Shown here: in pieces, positions 8,129 through 17,090 of the stretch | Position numbering within the stretch: position 1 is the stretch's first letter | Layout: each line of letters opens with the position of its first letter | From: Pseudoduganella armeniaca | GTDB taxonomy: Bacteria; Pseudomonadota; Gammaproteobacteria; Burkholderiales; Burkholderiaceae_D | Assembly (NCBI RefSeq): GCF_003028855.1 | Contig: NZ_CP028324.1 | Coordinates: 2,666,001-2,730,000 of the forward strand | Length of the DNA: 64,000 bases | Direction of reading: 5' to 3' | The notes under the pieces: generated by a model | Told to the model about the DNA's origin: nothing | What the model saw: only the letters and a program-made list of their open reading frames with translations | The model's database searches: none | Made by a program: the position numbers and the translations under genes

Positions 8129-11100
8129 TGCAGACGTTCCTGACCTGGCTGGCCGCGACACCCGTGGGCCGCCTGCGCGATACCTGGCGGCGCGACATCC
8201 TGCTGCGCCTCGCCGTGTCGATCTTCCTGGCCGTGTTGCTGTCCACGGCCGCATATACCACCTACGCGCTGTACACGCTGCGCGCGCAAGCCGATCTGCG
8301 CCTGCAGGAACGTTCCGAGCGGCTGGCCACCGTCTTGTCGCAGGCGCTGGCGCGGCCGCTGTTCGATATCAACGGCGCCGCCGTCACCAGCGTGGTCGAT
8401 GCGATGCGCGGCACGCCGGAAGTGCTGATGCTGCGCGTGTCCGGGCCCGGCGGCCCGGAGCTGGCCGGCTTCTCCGCGCCGAAGATCGACCCGCGCAAGG
8501 CAATCGCCGTGCACCGCGACATCCGCTTCCAGGACGGCACCCGCAACTACCTGGTGGGCGCACTGGACATCGCCTATTCGCGCGTGGAGGTCGAACGCGA
8601 CCTGCGCCGCCAGCTGACCCAGGCGCTGGTCGTCAACCTGTTGCTGGCGCTGACGATCGTCACGTCGATCTTTCTGGTGGCGCGCAAGGTGGCGCGGCCG
8701 TTCGCCGACATCCAGAAGTCGCTCGAGAAGCTCACGCAAGGCAAGACCGACATCCAGCTGTCGGGCATCGGCCGCGCCGACCAGGTCGGCCGGCTGTCCG
8801 GCGCCGTGCGCAGCTTCCGCGACACGCTGACGCGCCTGCGCGACGCCGAGAGCGAATTGCGTGAGCTGAACGGCGACCTGGAACAGAAGATCGACGTGCG
8901 CACGCACGACCTGAAGCAGACCATGCAGATGGCGCGCGACAGCGAGCGCAAGGTGCAGGCGATCATCGACACGGCGCTCGACGCCGTCATCACGATGGAC
9001 CGCCACGGCCGCATCGCCGGCTGGAACCGGCAGGCCGAACTGATCTTCGGCTGGAGCCGCGACGACGCGCTGGGCCAGCCGCTGGACGCGTTGATCATTC
9101 CGCCGCGCTACCGCGAGGATCACCGCCGCGGCATGCGCCACTACCTGTCCGGCGAGGGCCGCGGCGAAGTGCTGGACCGCCGCATCGAGGTCGAGGCGCT
9201 GCGCAGCGACGGCAGCGAGTTCCCGATCGAGCTGTCGATTACCCGCATCGCGCTGGACGGCACCGACAACTTCGAGTTCTGCGGCTTCGTGCGCGACATC
9301 AGCGACCGCCGCGAGCGCGAGCAGAAGCTGGTGGCGGCCAACGTCAAGGCGGAGGCGGCCAACCTGGCCAAGTCGGAATTCCTGGCCAATATGAGCCACG
9401 AGATCCGCACGCCGATGAGCGCCATCATCGGCATGGCCCACCTGGCGCTGCGCACCGAGCTGTCGGCCAAGCAGCACGACTACGTCAGCAAGATCCACCG
9501 CGCCGCGCTGGGCCTGCTCGGCATCATCAACGACATCCTCGACTTCTCGAAAATCGAGGCGGGCCGGCTGGAAGTGGAGGAGGTGCCGTTCTTCCTGGAT
9601 GAAGTGCTGTCCCACGTGGCCAGCGTGACCAGCCAGCAGGCCGCCGACAAGGGCCTGGAGTTCCTGTTCGACGTGCCGCCCACGATCCCGCGCCACCTGT
9701 GCGGCGACCCGCTGCGCCTGGGCCAGGTGCTGATCAACCTGATCAACAATGGCGTCAAGTTCACCCAGGCGGGCGAACTGGAATTGTCGTGCCGCCAGCT
9801 CGACTGCGCCAGCCCTGGCCACGTGCTGCTGCGCTTTGCCGTGCGCGACACCGGCATCGGCATGGCGGCCGAGCAGAAGGCCAAGCTGTTCCAGGCGTTC
9901 AGCCAGGCGCTGGGCTCGACCACGCGCCAGTTCGGCGGTACCGGCCTGGGGCTGTCGATCTCGCAACAACTGGTGCGCCTGATGGGCAGCACCATCGTCG
10001 TCGACAGCGCCGCAGGACAGGGCTCCACGTTCAGCTTCGACCTGCGGCTGAAGGTCGCCGCCGTGGCGCTGCCGCCGGGACTGCCGGCCGCGCTGACCGA
10101 TGCGCGCGTGCTGCTGGTGGACGACCATCCGCTGGCGCTGGACGCCATGTGCCAGGCCCTGCGCGGCCTGCCGCTGCGGGCCGACCGCGCCAGCGGCGGC
10201 GCCGAGGCCCTCGATGCCGTGCTGGCGGCCGACGCGGCGGGCGATCCCTACGCGCTGGTGCTGACGGACTGGCTGATGCCCGAGGTGGACGGCGTCGCGC
10301 TGGCGCGCCGCCTCGACGCCGCCACCTTGTCACGCCGGCCGGTGCTGGTACTGGTGACCGCGTTCGGTCGCGACGAGACGCTGCGCGAGGCCGAGGCCAG
10401 CGGCTTTGCCGGCTTCCTGTTCAAGCCCTTTACCCATGCCGCGTTGCTGCAGACGTTGGTGAGCTTGTTCACCCCGGCGCAGGCGGCCGGCCAGGCCGCG
10501 CCGGCCGCGTTGCCGGCCGGGACGGCACGCGTGCTGCTGGTGGAGGACAATCCCGTCAACCAGCAGGTCGCCGCGGAACTGATGCAGGTGCGCGGCATCG
10601 GCGTGGACACCGCCGGCAACGGCCGCGAGGCGCTGGACCGGCTGGCGCAGGCGGGTCCCGAGCACTACGACCTGGTGCTGGTGGACCTAGAGATGCCGAT
10701 GCTGGACGGGCACGAGACCACGCTGGCGCTGCGGCGCGACAAGCGCTTCGACCGCACCCCCGTGATCGCGATGACGGCGCACGCGCTGGCCGACGTGCGC
10801 GAGCGCTGCCTGGCCGAGGGCATGCAGGATTACCTGACCAAGCCGATCGATCCGGACCGCTTGTACGCCACGCTGGCGCGCTGGCTGGGCCGGCCGCTGC
10901 TGCCGGCGCCGCCGGCGCAACCGCGCCCGCGCAGCGGTGCCGGCCTGCCTGAGCTGGCCGGCATCGACACGGCGCGCGGCCTGCGCCACGTGGCCGGCAA
11001 CCAGGTACTGTACCTGCAATTGCTGGAGCGCTTCCGCCATTCGCAACGCGATGCCGCCGAGACGGTGCTGGCGGCGCTGGGCGCCGGGCGGCGCGACGAG

Positions 11101-11589
11101 GCGCGCCAGCGCGTGCACACCTTGCGCGGCGTGGCCGGCAACGTGGGTGCCAACGCGGTGGAAGCGGCCGCGCGCGAGGTCGAGGCGGCGCTGGCGGATG
11201 GCGCCAGCGTCCCGCCGGTACTGCTCAACGAATTGAAGGTGGCGCTCGACATGGCCGTGACCGCCCTGGACGCGCGCTTCGCGGCCGGGCGCTGGGACGA
11301 CACCACGGCCGGCCCGGCCGAGGAGACGCCCGCCGCGGCGGTCCGTCCGGCCGAGGCGGTGGCGCACCTGGCCGGGCTGCTGGCCGGCTTCAACGCCGAC
11401 AGCGTCGACTATTTCGACAGCGTCAAGCCGGCGCTGGCCGCCGTGCTGGCGCCGGCGCTGCTGGAGCAGCTGGCGCAGCAGATCGCCCGCTACGACTTCG
11501 AGCAGGCGCACCGTTTGCTGGCCACCGGCGTGCTGGCCGAGGACGCGGCGGACGGCAACGGCGTCGCGGCGCCCGGAGCGTTGCCGTGA
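8128..11589 (+). CDS. Hybrid sensor histidine kinase/response regulator with HPt domain
   Basis: This is a 1153-residue phosphorelay sensor. Transmembrane segments lie near residues 25-47 and 168-190 and enclose a periplasmic domain. Then come a HAMP-like linker, PAS (about 285-400), HisKA with the phosphorylated His424 (NMSHEIRTPMSAIIG), HATPase_c (DTGIGM, GGTGLGLSIS), receiver 1 with Asp714 (VLTDWLMPEVDG), receiver 2 with Asp853 (LVDLEMPMLDG), and an HPt domain with His997 (VHTLRGVAGNVGA). The gene overlaps both neighbours (ATG inside the stop of the binding protein, stop inside the start of the response regulator), so the three are co-translated. The build resembles BvgS/TorS-type unorthodox sensors, with the ligand-binding part as a separate protein. 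Confidence 0.95.
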   Translation: MQTFLTWLAATPVGRLRDTWRRDILLRLAVSIFLAVLLSTAAYTTYALYTLRAQADLRLQERSERLATVLSQALARPLFDINGAAVTSVVDAMRGTPEVLMLRVSGPGGPELAGFSAPKIDPRKAIAVHRDIRFQDGTRNYLVGALDIAYSRVEVERDLRRQLTQALVVNLLLALTIVTSIFLVARKVARPFADIQKSLEKLTQGKTDIQLSGIGRADQVGRLSGAVRSFRDTLTRLRDAESELRELNGDLEQKIDVRTHDLKQTMQMARDSERKVQAIIDTALDAVITMDRHGRIAGWNRQAELIFGWSRDDALGQPLDALIIPPRYREDHRRGMRHYLSGEGRGEVLDRRIEVEALRSDGSEFPIELSITRIALDGTDNFEFCGFVRDISDRREREQKLVAANVKAEAANLAKSEFLANMSHEIRTPMSAIIGMAHLALRTELSAKQHDYVSKIHRAALGLLGIINDILDFSKIEAGRLEVEEVPFFLDEVLSHVASVTSQQAADKGLEFLFDVPPTIPRHLCGDPLRLGQVLINLINNGVKFTQAGELELSCRQLDCASPGHVLLRFAVRDTGIGMAAEQKAKLFQAFSQALGSTTRQFGGTGLGLSISQQLVRLMGSTIVVDSAAGQGSTFSFDLRLKVAAVALPPGLPAALTDARVLLVDDHPLALDAMCQALRGLPLRADRASGGAEALDAVLAADAAGDPYALVLTDWLMPEVDGVALARRLDAATLSRRPVLVLVTAFGRDETLREAEASGFAGFLFKPFTHAALLQTLVSLFTPAQAAGQAAPAALPAGTARVLLVEDNPVNQQVAAELMQVRGIGVDTAGNGREALDRLAQAGPEHYDLVLVDLEMPMLDGHETTLALRRDKRFDRTPVIAMTAHALADVRERCLAEGMQDYLTKPIDPDRLYATLARWLGRPLLPAPPAQPRPRSGAGLPELAGIDTARGLRHVAGNQVLYLQLLERFRHSQRDAAETVLAALGAGRRDEARQRVHTLRGVAGNVGANAVEAAAREVEAALADGASVPPVLLNELKVALDMAVTALDARFAAGRWDDTTAGPAEETPAAAVRPAEAVAHLAGLLAGFNADSVDYFDSVKPALAAVLAPALLEQLAQQIARYDFEQAHRLLATGVLAEDAADGNGVAAPGALP

Positions 11590-11957
11590 CACGGCGCCGC
11601 AGCATCCTCGTGGTGGACGACACGCCCGACAGCATCATGGTGCTGTGCGCGCTGCTCAAGGACGCCTACGACACGAAAGTCGCCGTCAGCGGCGAGGTGG
11701 CGTTGCGCGTGCTGCAGGCGGCCGCCGTCGACCTGGTGCTGCTGGACGTGATGATGCCGGGACTGGACGGCTACGAGGTATGCCGGCGCATCCGCGCCAC
11801 GCCTGCCACGGCGACGCTGCCGGTGGTGTTCCTGACTGCGCGCGACACGCCGGAGGATGCCGCGCTGGCGCAGGCCGCCGGCGGCAATGGCCATCTCGCC
11901 AAGCCGGTCGATCCGACCCGCTTGCACGCCACGCTGGCGCGCCTGCTGGCGCCATGA
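11586..11957 (+). CDS. Single-domain response regulator (receiver only)
   Basis: This 123-residue receiver domain has the acidic pair in LVVDDTPDS, phosphoacceptor Asp54 (LLLDVMMPGLDGYEVC), the Thr of LTAR, and the Lys of LAKPVDP. No output domain follows. It starts with GTG at 11586, overlapping the stop of the hybrid kinase, and is therefore the probable end point of that relay. The beta4-alpha4 region is slightly unusual (AAGGNGHLAKP in place of the common GADDYLxKP). An effect through protein contact, CheY-like or PilZ-like, is likely but the partner is unknown. Confidence 0.92.
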   Translation: MTRRRSILVVDDTPDSIMVLCALLKDAYDTKVAVSGEVALRVLQAAAVDLVLLDVMMPGLDGYEVCRRIRATPATATLPVVFLTARDTPEDAALAQAAGGNGHLAKPVDPTRLHATLARLLAP

Positions 11958-12043
11958 TGTAGCGCAAAAAATGTAAGGATTGGTGCCTCACGGCCAGAAA
12001 TGGTATATATTGTTTATATTATTCAATTTTCTGCGGAGTCAGC

Positions 12044-12775
12044 ATGAACGCCCTCAAATCCGTCAAACCGGCCGCCCCGGCGGCCAGCGAAACCACCAAC
12101 CATGAAGCCGTGCCGGCCAGCGACGTCGCCGTGACCGCGCCGGCGGTGAAGGCACCGCGCAAGGCCGCGGCACGCAAGGCCGGGCCACGAGAGGCCGGGC
12201 CACGCGAGGCCGCCGCGCCGGCACAGGAAGCCGCCGCGCCGGTGCCGAGCGCCCCGGCCACGCCGAAGGCGCGCACGGTCAAGGCCAAGGCGGCGCCGGA
12301 CGCCGATGCAGCCGCGCCGAAGGCGGCGAAGAAGACGGCCGCCAAGGCCCCGGACAAGGCGCCCGCCAAGGCCGCGAAGGCGAAAGCGGTGGACGAGGCC
12401 ACGCCGGCCGTGAAGAAATCCAGCGCGAAGGCCGCCAAGCCGGCCGCCAAGGCACCGAAAGCGGCCGCGAAGCCAGCGGCCAAGGCGGCGGCGCCGAAGG
12501 CCGTCAAGCCATCCCGTGCCGCTGCCGCCGCCGAGGCGGTGAAGGAGAAGCCACGCAAGGAACGCCTGGTGCGCGACAGCTTCACGATGCCGGAAGCGGA
12601 ATACGCGGTGCTGGGCCAGGTCAAGAAGGCCTGCCTGAAAGCCGGCTTCGAGATCCGCAAGAGCGAGCTGCTGCGCATCGGCGTCGCGCTGATCAGCCAG
12701 ATCGACATGGCGACCCTGCAAAGCGTGCTGGCCTCGCTGCCGCAGCTGAAAACGGGCCGGCCGAAAAAGGACTGA
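12044..12775 (+). CDS. Histone H1-like lysine/alanine-rich DNA-binding protein
   Basis: Residues 1-165 of this 243-residue protein are low-complexity and rich in K, A and P (repeats such as KAAKPAAKAPKAAAKPAAKA), typical of bacterial H1-like nucleoid proteins. The last 75 residues form a compact conserved domain (ERLVRDSFTMPEAEY, KKACLKAGFEIRKSELLRIG), probably a small helical DNA- or protein-binding module. The start at 12044 has a GGAG about ten bases upstream and an AT-rich promoter-like stretch at 12003-12030 (tatatattgtttatatta). It stands alone. The repeat tract is a place where length variation between strains is expected. Confidence 0.8.
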   Translation: MNALKSVKPAAPAASETTNHEAVPASDVAVTAPAVKAPRKAAARKAGPREAGPREAAAPAQEAAAPVPSAPATPKARTVKAKAAPDADAAAPKAAKKTAAKAPDKAPAKAAKAKAVDEATPAVKKSSAKAAKPAAKAPKAAAKPAAKAAAPKAVKPSRAAAAAEAVKEKPRKERLVRDSFTMPEAEYAVLGQVKKACLKAGFEIRKSELLRIGVALISQIDMATLQSVLASLPQLKTGRPKKD

Positions 12776-12858
12776 TGTCACCGAATCGACATGGCGCTGT
12801 CATCGCCCTGAAGTAAAGCGCCGGTAGTCTGGCTTCGTCTTAACTTTGGAGACGAAGC

Positions 12859-13655
12859 ATGCAAGTTACCCCCGCCTTGGCGGACGCGGGCGCGATCAGC
12901 GGCACCGGGCCGCGCGCGAGCGCCCCCCGCCTGGTGCTCGGCATGGCGACCACCCGCAGGAGCTGCGCGCGGTGCAGCGGTTGCGCTACCGGCTGTTTGT
13001 CGAGGACCTGGGCCTGACGGCGCTGCAACGCGCCGATGGCCTGGACCGCGACGAGTTCGACGACTACTGTGACCACCTGGTCGTGCGCGACGCCGACACG
13101 CTGGACGTGGTCGGCACCTACCGGCTGTTGAGCCCGACGGGCGCGCGCCGGCTGGGCCGGGTGTATTCGGAAAACGAATTCGACCTGAATCGCCTGAACC
13201 GCCTGCGCGGCCGCATGGTCGAGGCAGGGCGGGCCTGCATCCATCCGGATTACCGCGGTGGCAGCGTGCTGATGCTGCTGTGGTCCGGTTTGCTGGACTA
13301 CGTGCGCCGGCAGGGCTGCGATTACTTCGCCGGCTGCGCCAGCATCAGCCTGGCCGACGGTGGCCATAATGCCGTCGCGGTCTATCACAAGCTGCGCGCC
13401 ACGCACCTGGCGCCAAGCGAATACCGCGTCACGCCGCACCTGCCATTCCCATACGACCAGCTGGCGCCGGCCGGCACCGCCGCGGTGCCGCCGCTGCTGA
13501 AGGGCTACCTGCGCTCGGGCGCCTGGATCTGCGGCGAACCCGCCTGGGACCCGGACTTCGACAGCGCCGACCTGTTCGTACTGCTGCCGCTGGCCAATCT
13601 CGATGCGCGCTATGCGCGCCATTATGGCGTGGCGCCGATGCCGATCGCGGCGTAG
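12859..13655 (+). CDS. GNAT/OlsB-like N-acyltransferase with apparent N-terminal frameshift
   Basis: The body (RLRYRLFVEDLG, MVEAGRACIHPDYRGGS, GCDYFAGCASISLADGG) resembles the OlsB/hemolysin-like acyltransferases that move an acyl or acetyl group onto an amine. The substrate here is unknown. The best start is the ATG at 12859 behind GGAG at 12848-12851. That frame (MQVTPALADAGAISGTG) leaves the catalytic frame and stops after about 47 codons. One extra base between 12923 and 12941, for example in the C6 run at 12923-12928, joins them. Without repair, the only in-frame starts are a TTG at 12846 or an internal GTG in the conserved region. This is probably a sequencing indel, otherwise a damaged gene. 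It is monocistronic; a nested inverted repeat follows at 13728. Confidence 0.72.
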
Positions 13656-13727
13656 ACAACACCGAGACAAGGTAGTGTTGCCGTTGAGCGAATGGATCCT
13701 GTGCGTGCCAAGAACGGACGCTCGCTT

Positions 13728-13828
13728 GGGGTCTGTCCCGTTCTTTGGGACTGACCCCGGTTTTTATCGGGCAAGTTGCGAAGCTCTGCGATTAAAACCA
13801 GGGTCAGTCCCCTGCGGGGACAGACCCT
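13728..13828. repeat. Nested inverted repeat, family A, intact copy
   Basis: Outer arms ggggtctgtccc (from 13728) and gggacagaccc (to 13827) enclose inner arms gggactgaccccggttttta (from 13748) and taaaaccagggtcagtccc. The whole could fold as a long stem or cruciform. The same arrangement recurs at 25678 and 50734. It lies between the plus-strand acyltransferase and the end of the minus-strand RND gene, that is between convergent genes, where a bidirectional terminator or a REP-like element would sit. Confidence 0.8.
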
Positions 13829-13852
13829 AGACAATGCGAGCCACGGGTTTGC

Positions 13853-16800
13853 TCAGCGCCCTTCATCCCGTCCAAGCCGCGTAACGACCGCCGTCCCGCC
13901 AGGATCGCCAGCTCCGCCCAAGCCGGTATCGGCATGGTGCCGCTTGTGCGGCGTGCTGTGCGACAGCCGCAGCGCCAGGGTGCGCAGCAGCACGTAGAAC
14001 AGCGGCGTCAGGAACAGCCCGAAGAACGTCACGCCCAGCATGCCGGCAAACACGGCCACGCCCATCGCGTGGCGCATCTCCGCGCCCGCGCCGCTGGAGA
14101 ATACCAGCGGCAGCACGCCCATGATGAACGCGATGGACGTCATCAGGATCGGGCGCAGCCGCAGCCGGCAGGCTTCCAGCGCGGCCTGCACGACGTTGCG
14201 GCCGTGGTCCTCCAGCTCGCGCGCGAATTCCACGATCAGGATCGCGTTCTTCGAGGCCAGGCCGACCAGCACGAACAGCGCGATCTGGGTGAACACGTTG
14301 TTGTCGCCACCCGTCAGCTTCACGCCCAGCAGGGCGCACAGGATCGACATCGGCACGATCAGGATCACGGCCAGCGGCAAGGTCCAGCTCTCGTACTGCG
14401 CGGCCAGCACCAGGAACACCAGCAGCACGCACAGCGGGAACACGTAGACCATCGTGTTCCCGGCCAGGATTTCCTGATACGTCAGGTCGGTCCACTCGAA
14501 CGAGATCCCCTTGGGCAGCGTCTCGCGTGCCAGCTGCGACATCGCCTCCTGCGCCTGGCCGGACGATACCCCCGGCGCCGCGCCGCCGCTGATGTCCGCC
14601 GCCAGGTAGGCGTTGTAGCGGTTGACCATGTCCGGCCCGTAGGTGTCGGAGATGCGCATCAGCGACGACAGCGGGATCATTTCGCCTCTGTCGTTGCGCA
14701 CCTTCAGCTGGGCGATCTGCTCGCGCTGGGAGCGGAACGGCGCGTCCGCCTGCACCACGACCTGGTAGGTCCGGCCAAACTGGTTGAAGTCGTTGACGTA
14801 CAGCGAACCCAGGTTGATCTGCAAGGTCTGGTAGACGGTGGCCAGCGGCACGCCCAGCTGCTTGGCGCGGGTGCGGTCGACGTCGGCGAACAGCTGCGGC
14901 ACGTTGATCTGGTAGCTGGAGAACACGCCGGCCAGCTGCGGGTTCTGCCAGGCCTTCATCTGCAGCGCCTGGGTGGCCTTGTACAGTTCGTCGTAGCCCA
15001 GGTTGCCGCGGTCCTCCACCATCATCTTGAAGCCGCCGATGGTGCCCAGGCCGTTGACGGGGGGCGGCGGGAACACCATGATGAACGCATCCTGGATGGC
15101 GCCCAGTCGCTTGTTCACTTCCGCCGCGATGGCGCCGCCGGACAGCTCGGCCGAGCGCCGTTCGTGGAATGGCTTCAAGCCGACGAACACGATACCGGCG
15201 TTGGGCGCATTGGTGAAGCCGTTGATCGACAGGCCGGGGAAGGCGATCGAGTCCATCACGCCGGGCACGCCCTTGGCGATGTCGGACATGCGCCGCACCA
15301 CGGCATCGGTGCGGTCCAGCGAGGCGGCATCGGGCAGCTGGGCGAAGCCGACCAGGTACTGCTTGTCCTGTCCCGGCACGAAGCCGGACGGTACGGCGCG
15401 GAACACGAACACGGCGGCCACGGTCAGCACCAGGTAGACGCCGATGCCGAGGCCCTTGCGCACCATCACGCGCTGCACGCCGCGCCCGTAGGCGTGCGAG
15501 GCGCGGCCGAAGAAGCGGTTGAACCAGCCGAAGAAGGGGCCGAACACGCGGTCCATGGCGCGCGTCAGCGCATCCTTGGGCGCATCGTGGCTGCGCAGCA
15601 GGGCGGCCGACAGGGCCGGCGCCAGGGTCAGCGAGCACAGGGCGGAAATGACGGTGGAGATGGCGATGGTCAGGGCGAACTGGCGGTAGAACTGCCCGGT
15701 CAGGCCGGATACGAAGGCGATCGGCACGAACACGGCGCACAGCACCAGGGCGATGGCGATGATCGGGCCGGACACTTCCCTCATCGCCTGGATCGTGGCG
15801 TCGTGCGGCGTCAAGCCCGCGGCGATGTTGCGCTCCACGTTCTCCACCACGACGATGGCGTCGTCCACCACGATACCGATCGCCAGCACGAGCCCGAACA
15901 GCGACAGCGTGTTGATGGAAAAGCCGAACCCCAGCATGACGGCGAACGTGCCGACGATGGAAACGGGTACCGCCAGCAGCGGGATGATCGACGCGCGCCA
16001 CGTCTGCAGGAAGACGATGACGACGACCACGACCAATGCCACGGCTTCCAGCAGGGTGTGGATGACGGCGCGGATCGACTCGCGCACGAATTGCGTCGGG
16101 TCGTAGACGATGGAGAACTCGACGTCCTCCGGGAAATCCTTGGACAGCGCGGCCAGCGTGTCGCGCACGTCCTGCGACAGCTGCAGCGCGTTGGCGCCGG
16201 GCGCCTCGAAGATGCCGATGGCGGCGGCCGACTTGTTGTTCAGCAGCGAGCGCAGCGCGTACGAGTTCGAGCCCAGTTCCACCCGCGCCACGTCGCGCAG
16301 CAAGGTCACGGCGCCGTCCGCGTTGGTGCGCACGATGACGTTGCCGAAGTCCTCGACGGTCTTCAGCCGGCCGGTCGTGTTGACCGTCAGCTGGAATTCC
16401 GAGCCCTTGGTGGGCGAGGCGCCGACCACGCCGGCGGCCACCTGCACGTTCTGCTCGCGGATCGCGCCCACCACGTCGCCGGCCGTCATCGAGCGCGCGG
16501 CCAGCTTCTGCGGGTCGATCCACACCCGCATCGCGTAGTCGCCGGCGCCGAACAGGATCACCTCGCCCATGCCGGGAATGCGCGACAGCTGGTCCTTCAC
16601 GTTCAGTACCGCGTAGTTGCGCAGGTAGACGTCGTCGTAGCGGCCCTTGGGCGAGGACAGGTGCGCCACCATGGTCAGGTTGGGCGAGCTCTTCGCCGTG
16701 GTCACGCCGATCTGGCGCACTTCCTCGGGCAGGCGCGGCAGCGCGCGCTGCACGCGGTTCTGCACCTGGGTCTCGGCCTGCTCCGCGTTGGTGCCGATCT

Positions 16801-17089
16801 TGAACGTGACGGTCAGCGCCAGCGCGCCGTCCGAGGTCGCCTTGGAGTCCATGTACAGCATGTTCTCGACGCCGTTGATCTGCTCCTCCAGCGGCGCGGC
16901 CACGGTCTCGGCGATCACCTTCGGGTTGGCGCCCGGGTACTGCGCGCGCACCACCACGGAGGGCGGCACCACTTCCGGATATTCGGAGATCGGCAGGCGC
17001 ATGATGGCGATCAGGCCGGCCACGAAGATCATGATCGACAGCACCGCCGCGAAGATCGGCTTGTCGACGAAGAAGCGCGGGAAGTTCAT
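13853..17089 (-). CDS. RND multidrug efflux permease (HAE1/AcrB family)
   Basis: This 1078-residue inner-membrane proton antiporter is the pump of a tripartite efflux system. It starts MNFPRFFVDKPIFAAVLSIM, the usual AcrB-family N-terminus. It contains the proton-relay aspartates in GIVVDDAIVVVENVERN (about residue 405), and ends with GAGAEMRHAMGVAVFAGM and the last membrane helices. The start at 17089 is one base after the stop of the membrane fusion protein gene, so the pair is one operon. No outer-membrane factor gene follows; the pump must use one encoded elsewhere. Substrates cannot be read from the sequence. Confidence 0.95.
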   Translation of the reverse strand: MNFPRFFVDKPIFAAVLSIMIFVAGLIAIMRLPISEYPEVVPPSVVVRAQYPGANPKVIAETVAAPLEEQINGVENMLYMDSKATSDGALALTVTFKIGTNAEQAETQVQNRVQRALPRLPEEVRQIGVTTAKSSPNLTMVAHLSSPKGRYDDVYLRNYAVLNVKDQLSRIPGMGEVILFGAGDYAMRVWIDPQKLAARSMTAGDVVGAIREQNVQVAAGVVGASPTKGSEFQLTVNTTGRLKTVEDFGNVIVRTNADGAVTLLRDVARVELGSNSYALRSLLNNKSAAAIGIFEAPGANALQLSQDVRDTLAALSKDFPEDVEFSIVYDPTQFVRESIRAVIHTLLEAVALVVVVVIVFLQTWRASIIPLLAVPVSIVGTFAVMLGFGFSINTLSLFGLVLAIGIVVDDAIVVVENVERNIAAGLTPHDATIQAMREVSGPIIAIALVLCAVFVPIAFVSGLTGQFYRQFALTIAISTVISALCSLTLAPALSAALLRSHDAPKDALTRAMDRVFGPFFGWFNRFFGRASHAYGRGVQRVMVRKGLGIGVYLVLTVAAVFVFRAVPSGFVPGQDKQYLVGFAQLPDAASLDRTDAVVRRMSDIAKGVPGVMDSIAFPGLSINGFTNAPNAGIVFVGLKPFHERRSAELSGGAIAAEVNKRLGAIQDAFIMVFPPPPVNGLGTIGGFKMMVEDRGNLGYDELYKATQALQMKAWQNPQLAGVFSSYQINVPQLFADVDRTRAKQLGVPLATVYQTLQINLGSLYVNDFNQFGRTYQVVVQADAPFRSQREQIAQLKVRNDRGEMIPLSSLMRISDTYGPDMVNRYNAYLAADISGGAAPGVSSGQAQEAMSQLARETLPKGISFEWTDLTYQEILAGNTMVYVFPLCVLLVFLVLAAQYESWTLPLAVILIVPMSILCALLGVKLTGGDNNVFTQIALFVLVGLASKNAILIVEFARELEDHGRNVVQAALEACRLRLRPILMTSIAFIMGVLPLVFSSGAGAEMRHAMGVAVFAGMLGVTFFGLFLTPLFYVLLRTLALRLSHSTPHKRHHADTGLGGAGDPGGTAVVTRLGRDEGR

Positions 17090-17090
17090 G

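Noticed and set aside
13603..13830. Short open frames across the family A repeat
   Set aside because: They are created by the palindromic repeat itself and differ between copies.
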